A model generated the notes under the pieces. It was not told where the DNA came from. It ran no database searches and worked only from the letters and a program-made list of their open reading frames with translations. The translations under genes and the position numbers were made by a program. Shown here piece after piece: positions 19,808-28,320 of a stretch of 64,000 bases of DNA (within the stretch, counting starts at the first letter, position 1; the number at the start of each line of letters is the position of its first letter). The stretch spans positions 12,506-76,505 of the forward strand of contig PLXW01000089.1 of NCBI GenBank assembly GCA_003151595.1. The letters run 5' to 3'. The DNA comes from Myxococcales bacterium. GTDB taxonomy: Bacteria > Myxococcota > Polyangia > Polyangiales > Polyangiaceae.

Positions 19808-21268
19808 GTGAACGCGACGCTCGATCCCAACGCTTGCTACCGAGCGCTCACGGCGAAGGACGCGCGCTTCGACGGTGTGTTCTTCGTCGGCGTGACGACC
19901 ACCGGGATCTACTGCCGCCCGGTGTGCCGCGCCAAGACGCCGTCCCGCGCGAGGTGTCAGTTCTATGTGTCCGCTGCGGGCGCAGAGCACGAAGGGTTCC
20001 GCGCCTGCTTCCGGTGCCGGCCGGAGCTCGCGCCAGGAACGTCGCGCACCGACGCGACGTCGCGGATCGTGGCGGGCGCCGTGGCGCGGATCGAAGCCGG
20101 CGCGCTCAACGACGCGAGCCTGGAAGATCTCGCGGGTGAGCTCGGCGTCACCTCGCGCCACTTGCGACGTGCGATGCACGACGAGCTGGGCGTTTCGCCG
20201 ATCGATCTCGCGCAGACGCAGCGGCTCGCACTCGCGAAGCGGCTGCTCCACGACACCGCGCTCTCGATGACCGAGGTGGCGATGGCCAGCGGCTTTGCCA
20301 GTATCCGGCGCTTCAACGCCGCGTTCCGCGCGCGCTTCGGGCGACCGCCGAGCGATCTGCGACGGTGCGCGAAGATCGAAGAGCAGGGCACGCTCTCGTT
20401 GACCCTGGCGTATCGAGCCCCGCTCGAGTGGCACGCGCTCCTCGGTTTCCTGCGGCCACGCGCGACGCTCGGCGTCGAGCACGTCGATGCTACGTCGTAC
20501 GCGCGAACGGCGCGAATCGGCGCGCACGCGGGGTGGCTGACGGTCACGCCGATCGCCGATCGCTCGGCGCTTCGCGCGTCGGTGTCGCTCTCGCTCGCGC
20601 CGGTGCTCATGCCGCTCGTGGCGCGTCTCCGTCATCTGTTCGACCTCGACGCCAGTCCCGACACGGTGTCCTCGCACCTCGCGCTCGATGAGACGCTTCG
20701 ATCCATGGTCGCGAAGAGGCCGGGCCTTCGCGTGCCTGGCGCGTTCGACGGGTTCGAGATCGCGGCGCGCGCGGTCCTCGGACAGCAGGTCAGCGTGGCG
20801 GCGGCCACGACGCTCGCCGGAAGACTGGCCACCACGTTCGGCGAGCCGATCGCGATCCCTCACGAATCGCTCCGCGTGCTGTTTCCAACGGCCGCGCGCA
20901 TCGCTCGATCTTCCGACGAAGAGCTCGGATCGATCGGCCTCACCCGTGCGCGCGCCAGGACCCTGGGCTCGGTGGCGCGCGCGATCGCGAGCGGTGACCT
21001 GCGCCTCGACGCGCGCGGAGACGCGACGCGTGTCATCGAAGCGCTCGTCCGTCTCCCCGGCATCGGCCCGTGGACCGCGAACTACATCGCCATGCGGGCG
21101 CTCGGCGCGCCCGACGCCTTCCCCGACGGCGATCTAGTTCTCCGTCGCGTCCTAGGCGACCTCTCGAACCGTGAAGCGCTCGCCCGCGCCGAACCGTGGC
21201 GGCCTTGGCGCGCATACGCCGCCATGCATCTCTGGGCCTCGCTCACACCCACCGGAGTCATTCCATGA
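19808..21268 (+). CDS. Ada N-terminal / AraC HTH / AlkA 3-methyladenine-DNA glycosylase fusion
   Basis: 486 aa from a GTG at 19808. Residues 1-75 are the Ada zinc domain: C36 and C40 in GIYCRPVC and C67 and C70 in CFRC bind zinc, with the first expected to accept methyl groups from phosphotriesters. Residues about 85-180 are an AraC-type helix-turn-helix (LEDLAGELGVTSRHLRR; MASGFASIRRFNAAFR). The rest is AlkA: N-terminal lobe, then helix-hairpin-helix RLPGIGPWTANYIA and the catalytic aspartate, expected at D442 in FPDGDL. It should excise alkylated purines and probably activates its own operon when methylated. It overlaps ogt by ATGA. Confidence 0.95.
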   Translation: MNATLDPNACYRALTAKDARFDGVFFVGVTTTGIYCRPVCRAKTPSRARCQFYVSAAGAEHEGFRACFRCRPELAPGTSRTDATSRIVAGAVARIEAGALNDASLEDLAGELGVTSRHLRRAMHDELGVSPIDLAQTQRLALAKRLLHDTALSMTEVAMASGFASIRRFNAAFRARFGRPPSDLRRCAKIEEQGTLSLTLAYRAPLEWHALLGFLRPRATLGVEHVDATSYARTARIGAHAGWLTVTPIADRSALRASVSLSLAPVLMPLVARLRHLFDLDASPDTVSSHLALDETLRSMVAKRPGLRVPGAFDGFEIAARAVLGQQVSVAAATTLAGRLATTFGEPIAIPHESLRVLFPTAARIARSSDEELGSIGLTRARARTLGSVARAIASGDLRLDARGDATRVIEALVRLPGIGPWTANYIAMRALGAPDAFPDGDLVLRRVLGDLSNREALARAEPWRPWRAYAAMHLWASLTPTGVIP

Positions 21269-21867
21269 CCATGTCACCCCGCACCGTCTTCAGCGTCACC
21301 TCGTCCCCCATCGGTCGGCTTCTCTTCGTCGCGCGTGGCGACGCGCTCGCCGGCCTCTACATGGAAGACCACGTGGGCGCGCCGCTGCACGACGCCGGCT
21401 GGATCCAGGACGAGTCGCGCTTCACGAACGAACGCGTGCAACTCGCCGAGTATTTCGCGGGAACGCGCACGTCCTTCGATCTGCCGCTCGGTCTCGTGGG
21501 CACGCCGTTCCAGCGCCGCGTGTGGAGCGCCCTTCTCGCCATTCCGTTCGGCGAGACGATCACCTACGGCGAGCTCGCGCGTCGCATCGGCGCTTCGAAG
21601 TCGGCGCGCGCGGTCGGTCACTCGAACGCGCGCAACCCGATCTCGATCATCGTCCCCTGTCACCGCGTCATCGGCGCGAACGGCGCGCTCACCGGATACG
21701 CCGGCGGCGAAGAGCGCAAACGCTGGCTCCTGGCGTGGGAGCGCAGCGTCGCGAGCCGCTCGTCCGACTCCCGCTACTTCCCCGAGATCCCCTTGACCGG
21801 CCCGGGCCCGATCGGGAAGCGCGGCGGCGGAGGCGGCGACGTGAGCACGAACATGAACGTGTTGTAG
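21265..21867 (+). CDS. ogt: Methylated-DNA--protein-cysteine methyltransferase
   Basis: 200 aa from the ATG at 21265, which overlaps the stop of the Ada/AlkA gene as ATGA, so the two are translationally coupled. It repairs O6-methylguanine by irreversible transfer to C132 in IVPCHRVIG. GTPFQRRVWSALLAIPFGET and TYGELARRIGASKSARAVG form the DNA-binding helix-turn-helix and arginine-finger region. Family members usually end near LAWER; here about 40 extra residues follow, ending in a Gly run and DVSTNMNVL. These extra codons lie antisense to the last 94 bases of the convergent lipoprotein gene, so the extension looks like stop-codon loss. Confidence 0.94.
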   Translation: MTMSPRTVFSVTSSPIGRLLFVARGDALAGLYMEDHVGAPLHDAGWIQDESRFTNERVQLAEYFAGTRTSFDLPLGLVGTPFQRRVWSALLAIPFGETITYGELARRIGASKSARAVGHSNARNPISIIVPCHRVIGANGALTGYAGGEERKRWLLAWERSVASRSSDSRYFPEIPLTGPGPIGKRGGGGGDVSTNMNVL

Positions 21868-23120
21868 ATCGTGTCGAGATACACGTTCAGGTAGATGGGC
21901 CCCGTGTAGCCGTACTCCGGCTGCATGATCGTTGCGCTCGCCGACAACGTCGTGCCGTTGGTCAGGGTCTTCTCGTTCGTGCTCGTCAGCGTCAGCGAGT
22001 CGGAGACGGTCAAGCCCGCCTCCGTGACGCCGATGAATCCGAGAGACCCTTTGACCGTGACGCCGACTTTGTACTCGACCTTGGCCTGGGTGTTCGTCGA
22101 CGACGTCGTCGTGCTCGTGAGCACGTGCTTCGTCGGCGTCGGTTTCTGCGTGGGGACCGTGACCGGCTCGTACGGGATCTCCGTCTGGTAGACATAACGA
22201 AGCGGGTCGAGCGTGGGCGAGGCGTTCGTCGCGAACGGATCGACGGCCAAGATGCCCGCGTAGTCGGCGGGCGTGATCCCCGCGTCCGCCAGCGCGAGCC
22301 CCACTTGCGGCGGCATCGGCGAAACGCCGAGGAGCCAGTCGGGGGTGACGTAGATCAGCGGCGACTCGCCGTTCTGCATCGTCGTGGGCGGCTGCCCGAG
22401 CGCCCAGGTGACGTTCTGACCGAAGATCGTCACGTCCATCTGGGGCGTGAGCCAGAGGTAGATGCGATCGAGTCCGTGATCGACGAGGTCGCTGTCGCCG
22501 GCGTTCGTGAAGTCGTCCTGCATCGTGTCTTTGATCTCGGTCGTGTCCTTCGTCGATCCGGTCTGCGCCTTGCTCGCGCTCACCGAGAGGCCGCCGGACG
22601 CGAAGCCCAAGAAGTCGCCGTGGTTCGACACCGTCACGCTCAGCGAGTTCTCCCACGAGCTGGTGGTCGAGAGCGTCGAGCCCCACGAGGTGCCCATGCC
22701 GTAGTCGACGGTGCTCGCCGCGCCCGGGGGTGCGTACTCGACCGACAGCACGTAGAACTTCGGCGTGATCGTTCCCGTGTTGGTCGCGAGGCAAGGGCCG
22801 TTGATGATCCCGGAGCACGCGCCCGTCGCGCCCGTCGTCATCATGCACGCCTGTCCGGCGGCATACGGGACCGGCGCCCAGGCGTCGCCGTCGCACGTCC
22901 ACGTCTCGCACACGCGAGGCGCGGGGAGCTTCCGACCGCCACACGTCGTCGGTGCGCCGTACTGCGGCTGCGCGCTGATCTCCTGCGCCGACGATTCGTT
23001 CGCGCCATCCGGTGACGTCGTCACCGCGCATCCGCTCACCAGCGCGATCGCCGGCGCCGCGAGTGGAACGAGACGAAGGAGCGTCGTGCGGAACAAATTT
23101 TCGAATGCGCGCGTTCTCAT
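21774..23120 (-). CDS. Predicted lipoprotein of unknown family
   Basis: 448 aa. The signal peptide ends in the lipobox VSGC. A Cys-containing N-terminal region follows (CGGRKLPAPRVCETWTCDG; QACMMTTGATGACSG). The centre is Ser/Thr-rich and strand-like: TSWGSTLSTTSSWENSLSVT, LGFASGGLSVSASKAQTG, and later VEYKVGVTVKGSLGFIG and EAGLTVSDSLTLTSTNEKTL. Long alternating amphipathic Ser/Thr strands of this kind occur in pore-forming or surface beta-sheet proteins, but I cannot assign a family. The C-terminal PPPPPRFPIGPGPVKGISGK is encoded opposite the end of ogt. Confidence 0.75.
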   Translation of the reverse strand: MRTRAFENLFRTTLLRLVPLAAPAIALVSGCAVTTSPDGANESSAQEISAQPQYGAPTTCGGRKLPAPRVCETWTCDGDAWAPVPYAAGQACMMTTGATGACSGIINGPCLATNTGTITPKFYVLSVEYAPPGAASTVDYGMGTSWGSTLSTTSSWENSLSVTVSNHGDFLGFASGGLSVSASKAQTGSTKDTTEIKDTMQDDFTNAGDSDLVDHGLDRIYLWLTPQMDVTIFGQNVTWALGQPPTTMQNGESPLIYVTPDWLLGVSPMPPQVGLALADAGITPADYAGILAVDPFATNASPTLDPLRYVYQTEIPYEPVTVPTQKPTPTKHVLTSTTTSSTNTQAKVEYKVGVTVKGSLGFIGVTEAGLTVSDSLTLTSTNEKTLTNGTTLSASATIMQPEYGYTGPIYLNVYLDTIYNTFMFVLTSPPPPPRFPIGPGPVKGISGK

Positions 23121-23281
23121 GGGAGGTCCTTTCGCTCACGTCGGAGCTTCGGGACGCTCACCTAGCAGCGTGTGTGCCGCCTTCGAGCGCGCGACGTCAC
23201 GCGCGAATCATCGACGAATGCCGGTGAACCATCGCCCGCCCGCAACACGTGGTCGCGTTGCATGCAACGACGCGGCGCCGA

Positions 23282-24580
23282 TCAGCGCGAGGGCGCGAGC
23301 GCGATCAAGGACAGCGTACCAGGCCGGCCGAAGATCTCCGCCGTGCCGATCGTCGCTCCCGTGTCGGCTTCCTTCGCGGTGATGCTCACTCCGCGCGACG
23401 GCATCTGCGTGACAGCGGTCCCGGAGGCGTCGGTCATCGTCTCGTTGACGCTCAGCAGACCGTTGAACTGATAGTAGATGGGCACCGGCGTCGTCCCGGC
23501 CAAGATGTCGAACGACACGCCCGGCGCTTGCCTATCGACGCAGTCGAACGCCGTGATGACCAAGCCGGCCTGCGACGGGTCGTACGGAAGCCCGAGGGCA
23601 TCTGCCAGCTCTTTGGCCAACGCCGGGGTCGAGTCGATCACGGTCGCCGTGTAGCCGCTCTGCGTGAGCGGGATGTTCGCGAAGAGGAGCGTCGTCGAGT
23701 GCACGCCGCTCGGGTCGGCGACCTCGATGTACCCGTTGAAACCGAAGCGTCCGGACTGCTGCTTCGCCGGGAGCTCGACGGTCACCTTGCCGTTGGCGTC
23801 GCTCGTCCACGTCGGGGTGAACGGCGGGTCGTTCGTGCATTCGGTGTCGAGGGTCTCGCAGCCGCGCACCTTCAGGTTGGGGACGGGGACGCTCTGCGCT
23901 GCGGCCTCGACGATCGTGAGATTGCCGGTGATCGTGTCGGTCGTAGGAACGGGCACGCTCACTCGCCCGACGCACGCCCAGTCCGATCCGACGGCGCAGT
24001 CGTCGGTGCACGAGCCTCGAACGCAGGCGTCGAGCGCGTCATACGCGGCGCTGCCGCCATTGTAGGGCGGCCCGTGGGAGCACACCTGGATCGCGTCGGG
24101 TGTCGTCTGACCGCGCGCGCACTCGAGGCCACGCAAGCAGTCGGGCGACGCGGCGCACGCCGTCGCCTGCGGGCAGCAACTCGCGGAGACGCAGCTGGCG
24201 CAGGCGGCGGTCTTTGCTGGAGGCGTGATGGGGAGGACGGCGCCGCACGTCACGCCACACGGCACGCCGCACGAGGTCGCGCGGCACGACTCGATCGCGC
24301 CGAGCGCGTTCACGTCGGCCACGGCCTGGACTTCGCACCCAAGCGCGCACGTCACGTCAGCCGGATCGCAGCCGAGCGCGCAATCGAGGCGCGGGCCGCA
24401 CGAGTCGTTCGCGCGGCACTGGCTCTCCTGCGCGCCGCACTTGCTGTCGACGCAGGCCGTGCAAGCGGCTTCCACCGACGTGACCTCGCGAATGCCCTCC
24501 ACTTGCCGGCATGCGGGCGCGAGCAGAGCGCACGCTCCGACGACCAGCCACGCCACGCTCGCGATGCGCCTTGAATCCAC
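23282..24580 (-). CDS. Cys-rich lipoprotein with C-terminal beta domain
   Basis: 432 aa. The signal peptide ends LLAPAC, a usable lipobox. Residues about 40-205 hold repeated Cys pairs of the myxobacterial type (CTACVDSKCGAQESQC; CASCVSASCCPQATAC; CVRGSCTDDCAVG), suggesting several small disulphide-bonded modules. The remainder is beta-rich with an Ig-like or carboxypeptidase-regulatory-like feel: GNLTIVEAAAQSVPVPNLKV, SDANGKVTVELPAKQQSG, then LSVNETMTDASGTAVTQ. Probably on the cell surface; function unknown. Upstream lie 84 bases with no gene before the small His/Glu-rich lipoprotein. Confidence 0.8.
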   Translation of the reverse strand: MDSRRIASVAWLVVGACALLAPACRQVEGIREVTSVEAACTACVDSKCGAQESQCRANDSCGPRLDCALGCDPADVTCALGCEVQAVADVNALGAIESCRATSCGVPCGVTCGAVLPITPPAKTAACASCVSASCCPQATACAASPDCLRGLECARGQTTPDAIQVCSHGPPYNGGSAAYDALDACVRGSCTDDCAVGSDWACVGRVSVPVPTTDTITGNLTIVEAAAQSVPVPNLKVRGCETLDTECTNDPPFTPTWTSDANGKVTVELPAKQQSGRFGFNGYIEVADPSGVHSTTLLFANIPLTQSGYTATVIDSTPALAKELADALGLPYDPSQAGLVITAFDCVDRQAPGVSFDILAGTTPVPIYYQFNGLLSVNETMTDASGTAVTQMPSRGVSITAKEADTGATIGTAEIFGRPGTLSLIALAPSR

Positions 24581-24664
24581 GTAAGCGGGTCGAGTCTAGC
24601 GCCCTCGGCAGCGGCACTCCAAGGATGGGACGAGTGTGGCGGAAATGCGGGCGCCGTTGCGCGC

Positions 24665-24853
24665 TCAGCGCCCTTCGTGATGCTCCTCGCCGCGGTGATC
24701 CTCGTGATGCTCTTCGTGCCGCTCTTCGCGAACGACGACGACGCGATCGTCGTGGCGAGGCTCACGCCGCCCCCACCAGCAGCCGGAGAGAACCGAGAGG
24801 CACGCGATCGCTACGGACCAACGGAGGATCGAGGAGGCGATGGAGGGACGCAT
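24665..24853 (-). CDS. Small His/Glu-rich lipoprotein
   Basis: 62 aa. The ATG at 24853 has GAGGAC upstream. A signal peptide with a clear lipobox (LSGC) leaves a mature peptide of about 39 residues. The C-terminal 20 residues are His, Glu, Asp and Arg only apart from one Gly (EERHEEHHEDHRGEEHHEGR), a pattern able to bind divalent metals. Too short for confident homology, but the start, signal peptide and codon use are coherent. Possible metal buffer or stress lipoprotein; this is inference. Confidence 0.65.
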   Translation of the reverse strand: MRPSIASSILRWSVAIACLSVLSGCWWGRREPRHDDRVVVVREERHEEHHEDHRGEEHHEGR

Positions 24854-24919
24854 GGTCCTCGTTGCGTTGCAATCGAGGGGCCGCTCCGGCTCATGCGGTG
24901 GCGACGACGAAGGCGCGCC

Positions 24920-25417
24920 TTACGGCTCTCTCCGCTCGAAGCGCCGTGTGAACACGCGGCGCGTCAGCCCGGGCTCGTCTTCGTGCGGTACGAGAGGTCC
25001 CGCTTCCCACGCGCTCTCGTCGATCCGCGGAAAGTGCACCGCCTCCGGATCGGTCACGTGGTCCGGCACGTACGTCAGATCGATGACGTCGCAGTACGGC
25101 ATCGCCTCCGCATAGATCCGCGCGCCGCCGATGAACCACACGTCGCGCGCGTCTCCGTCCGCCGCGACCTTCGCGAGCGCCGCGCCGATGCCCGCGTAGC
25201 GCTCTACCTCGCCCGCGTCGCTGTGACCGATGACGATGTTCCGCCGATTCGGCAGCGGCTTCCGGTTCATCGACTCCCAGGTGAGTCGCCCCATCACGAC
25301 GATGCTCCCCTTCGTCACGCGGACGAACCGGCGCATGTCGCCCGGGTGACTCCACGGGATGCCGCCGCGAAGCCCGATGACTCTCTCTGGCGAGATTGCA
25401 GCGATCATCCCCCTCAT
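24920..25417 (-). CDS. folA: Dihydrofolate reductase
   Basis: 165 aa, the usual size. Its ATG at 25417 shares one base with the thyA stop (TAATG), so the two are coupled; an internal ATG at 25408 is an alternative start. It reduces dihydrofolate to tetrahydrofolate with NADPH. Seen in sequence: IGLRGGIPWSHPGDMRRF, with the substrate aspartate D27 two residues after a proline as in the family; VVMGRLTWESM, the NADPH-binding segment; and VWFIGGARIYAEAM, the conserved Gly-Gly loop. thyA makes dihydrofolate, so the pair recycles folate during dTMP synthesis. Confidence 0.95.
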   Translation of the reverse strand: MRGMIAAISPERVIGLRGGIPWSHPGDMRRFVRVTKGSIVVMGRLTWESMNRKPLPNRRNIVIGHSDAGEVERYAGIGAALAKVAADGDARDVWFIGGARIYAEAMPYCDVIDLTYVPDHVTDPEAVHFPRIDESAWEAGPLVPHEDEPGLTRRVFTRRFERREP

Positions 25418-26298
25418 TAGACGGCGACCTTGAACCCGATCGCCGGATGCGGGGCATACCCTTCGAGCACGAAGTCCTTCATCACGGTCTCGGTGTCGGC
25501 CTGGAGCAGCGGCTCCAGGTCTTCGAGCTTCGTGATCGACGGCGAGATCGTGAGTTTCGGGAGCTTTCGTGGCGCGCGCTCGAGCTGCGCACGAAGGCCT
25601 GGAACGTGGTCGTACTCGGTCATCGAGCCGTCGGGCTTCGACGTGTAGATGTGCGCGTCGATCATCGTGTGACCGAAGTACCGCGCAGGGATCCCGAGGA
25701 AGCGCGAGAACAACTCGAGGAGCAGCGCGTACCCCGCGATGTTGTACGGCACGCCGAGCGCGACGTCGGCGCTTCGCTGCGTGAGGTGCAAGTTGAGATA
25801 CGGATCTCCGCTCGCGTCGAGCTGCACGTTGAGCACGAACATCGCGTGGCACGGCGGCAGCGCCGACTTCTGCGCGTTCCCCGGCGCCCACGCTTCGACG
25901 AGCAGTCGCCGCGACATCGGATTCCGCTTCGCTTCGTCGATCACGTAGCGGATCTGATCGCTGAACGCCGCGCGTCCGCTCTCGTCGTGCACCGGGAAGT
26001 TGCGCCAGAAGTTTCCGTACGCGCTCGGCACCTTCCCGTTCTCGTCGGCCCACGGGTCCCAGAACTTGCACTTGTGCTTCTGGAGCAGCGTGATGCGCGT
26101 ATCGCCCGACAAGAACCACAGGTTCTCGACGACGATGTTCTTCCAGCTCACCTCTTTGGTCGTGAGGAGCGGGAACCCTTCGCGCAGATCGATCTCGTAG
26201 TTCCAGTTGAACGTCGAGATCGTATCGACGCCGGTGCGGTTCGGTCGCCGCGTCCCTTCGGCGAGCACGTGGCGGACGAGATCGAGATACTGCTTCAT
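25417..26298 (-). CDS. thyA: Thymidylate synthase
   Basis: 293 aa, about 30 residues longer than the E. coli enzyme because of small insertions. It methylates dUMP to dTMP using methylene-tetrahydrofolate. Motifs: RTGVDTISTF near the N-terminus, the nucleophile C150 in LPPCHAMF, phosphate-binding SRR at 129-131, QRSADVALGVPYNIAGYALL, and GHTMIDAHIYTS. The product dihydrofolate is handled by FolA, encoded immediately downstream in the same operon. Confidence 0.97.
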   Translation of the reverse strand: MKQYLDLVRHVLAEGTRRPNRTGVDTISTFNWNYEIDLREGFPLLTTKEVSWKNIVVENLWFLSGDTRITLLQKHKCKFWDPWADENGKVPSAYGNFWRNFPVHDESGRAAFSDQIRYVIDEAKRNPMSRRLLVEAWAPGNAQKSALPPCHAMFVLNVQLDASGDPYLNLHLTQRSADVALGVPYNIAGYALLLELFSRFLGIPARYFGHTMIDAHIYTSKPDGSMTEYDHVPGLRAQLERAPRKLPKLTISPSITKLEDLEPLLQADTETVMKDFVLEGYAPHPAIGFKVAV

Positions 26299-26369
26299 CG
26301 TTCCTGATTGCCTAGCGCAAACGCGCGCGCGGAGAAACGAGGAGCGGTCGCAATCGCGCGATCACGCGG

Positions 26370-28232
26370 TCACCAGCCCGCAGCGAACGAGCCCAGCCTC
26401 CGCGGCTCGGCGGCCGGAATCCATCCGCCGTTCACGCGGCCGATCGCGTTCGCATCGGCGAGGTGGCCGGCCTCCTTGAACTTGTACCCCATGGCTTCGA
26501 GCGGAGTCTGAAGCGTCGCGTCGAGCCCGCCTTTCTCGAAGAGCACGACGTCGGGGAGGTGCTGCATGTGAAAGCGCGGAGCGTCGAGCGCGGCCACTGG
26601 ATCGAGTCCGTGGTCGACGGCGTTGAGCATGACCTGGAGCACCGACGTGATGATCCGCGGGCCGCCCGCCGCGCCCGCGACCAGCTGCACCTTGCCGTCC
26701 GCGCCGGTGACGACGATCGGCGACATCGACGAGAGCATCCGCTTCTTCGGCGCGATCGTGTTCGGCTCGCCTTGGACCAGGCCGTAGCCGTTCGCCGTGC
26801 CGGCGACGGAGGCGAAGTCGTCCATCTCGTTGTTGAGGACCATCCCCGTGCCGGCGACGGTGATGCCGTTGCCGAAGAACCAGTTGATGGTCGTCGTCAA
26901 CGCGACGGCGTTTCCATCGGCGTCGACGACGCAGAAGTTCGTCGTGTGCGGGCCGTCGTGCGCCGGCTCGATGCTCTTGATCTCGCTCGACGGCGTGGCC
27001 TTGTCGGGGTGGATCGTGGCGCGCTGCGCGTCGGCCCAGTCTTTCGAGAGGAGCTCGTCGAGCGGGTTCTTCACGAAGTCGGGGTCCCCCAGGCGCGCGT
27101 TTCGCGCGGCGAATGCGCGGCGCATCGCTTCGACGATGTCGTGCACTTCGGTCGGCGAGTGCCACGCCTCACGCGGCAAATCGAACCCCTCCAGGATGTG
27201 CGCGATCATCGCCAGCGTCACTCCGCCCGACGACGGCGGCGGCATGGCCACGATGCGGGCGCCCCGGTACGTGAAGACGAGCGGCGCGCGCCATTTCGCT
27301 TCGTAGCCGCGCAGGTCCTCGGCCGTGACCAGCCCCCCGTGCGCTTTCATCTCCGAAGCGATCGTCGCCGCGGTCTCACCTTCGTAGAAGCCCTTCGGGC
27401 CGAGCTCGGCGATGCGATCGAGGACGCGCGCCAGGTCCGGGTTCTTCCACGTCGACCCGACTTTCGGCGGAGCGCCACCGGGCAAGAACAACGCGGCCGA
27501 AGCCGGGTCCATCGCCAGGCGCTTCTTCGACGAGTCGATCTCGTCGGCAAACGCATCGCTCACGACGAACCCATCGCGCGCCATCGCGATCGCCGGCGCC
27601 ACGAGCGTCTTCCACGGCTTGCTCCCCTTGGCGGCGTGAAGCGCCCACAATCCGGCGACGCTCGCCGGCGTCCCGCTCGCCTTCCATCCCATCTGCGAGG
27701 CCGTGGGCGGCGGCCTGCCGTCGGACGCGCCCGCGTCGCGGCTGCTCGCAACGTGAGCGCCCGCATCGATCGAGCCTACGCTCGGTGCGCCCGCGTCGAC
27801 GGTGCCCGTCGCGTACATGTCGCGCGATGCCGCGGCGGGCGCGGTCTCGCGGAAGTCGAGCGCGCGCTCATCGTTGCCGAAGCGAACGACGGCGAACCCT
27901 CCGCCGCCGAGGTTGCCCGCCGTCGGATATGCGACTGCCATCGCGAACGCCGTCGCCACCGCCGCGTCGACCGCGTTGCCTCCATGCTCGAGCACGTCGA
28001 GCCCGACCTTGGTCGCCAGCGCGCAGTCGCTCGTCACCGCGCCGTGCGGGCTCGGCGCCGATTGCGCGCGCATTGGATAGGTCCACGACGACGGTACGGA
28101 AGGCGTCGCCGCCGCGGCCGATGCGATCGCGCGGAGAGGCGGAACGATCGGCGCGGGGGCTTTATTTTCCGCGCATCCAACAATCAGAAGCGCGAGGAGC
28201 GGGAGCAGTGATGCGAGGCGTCGTGCGTTCAT
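26370..28232 (-). CDS. ggt: Gamma-glutamyltransferase (lipoprotein)
   Basis: 620 aa from the ATG at 28232 (a GTG at 28253 would add seven residues). The signal peptide ends in the lipobox IVGC, so this is an extracytoplasmic, membrane-anchored enzyme. It hydrolyses glutathione and transfers gamma-glutamyl groups. AVTSDCALATKVGLDVLEHGGNAVDAA opens the large subunit; the autoprocessing site and nucleophile is the first Thr of HTTNFCVVD (T430), and the small subunit continues through TINWFF and AGAAGGPRIITS. Residues about 133-165 hold an insertion with three Asp-Ala-Gly-Ala repeats, not typical of the family and probably a surface loop. Confidence 0.93.
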   Translation of the reverse strand: MNARRLASLLPLLALLIVGCAENKAPAPIVPPLRAIASAAAATPSVPSSWTYPMRAQSAPSPHGAVTSDCALATKVGLDVLEHGGNAVDAAVATAFAMAVAYPTAGNLGGGGFAVVRFGNDERALDFRETAPAAASRDMYATGTVDAGAPSVGSIDAGAHVASSRDAGASDGRPPPTASQMGWKASGTPASVAGLWALHAAKGSKPWKTLVAPAIAMARDGFVVSDAFADEIDSSKKRLAMDPASAALFLPGGAPPKVGSTWKNPDLARVLDRIAELGPKGFYEGETAATIASEMKAHGGLVTAEDLRGYEAKWRAPLVFTYRGARIVAMPPPSSGGVTLAMIAHILEGFDLPREAWHSPTEVHDIVEAMRRAFAARNARLGDPDFVKNPLDELLSKDWADAQRATIHPDKATPSSEIKSIEPAHDGPHTTNFCVVDADGNAVALTTTINWFFGNGITVAGTGMVLNNEMDDFASVAGTANGYGLVQGEPNTIAPKKRMLSSMSPIVVTGADGKVQLVAGAAGGPRIITSVLQVMLNAVDHGLDPVAALDAPRFHMQHLPDVVLFEKGGLDATLQTPLEAMGYKFKEAGHLADANAIGRVNGGWIPAAEPRRLGSFAAGW

Positions 28233-28320
28233 CTCGACGCGCACGATTACCACCTTTGCCGTTGGACCCGGTCCGGTTCGGGAGTAAGTTGCTCCGCGTC
28301 ACTCATAAAGGAGTTACGTC

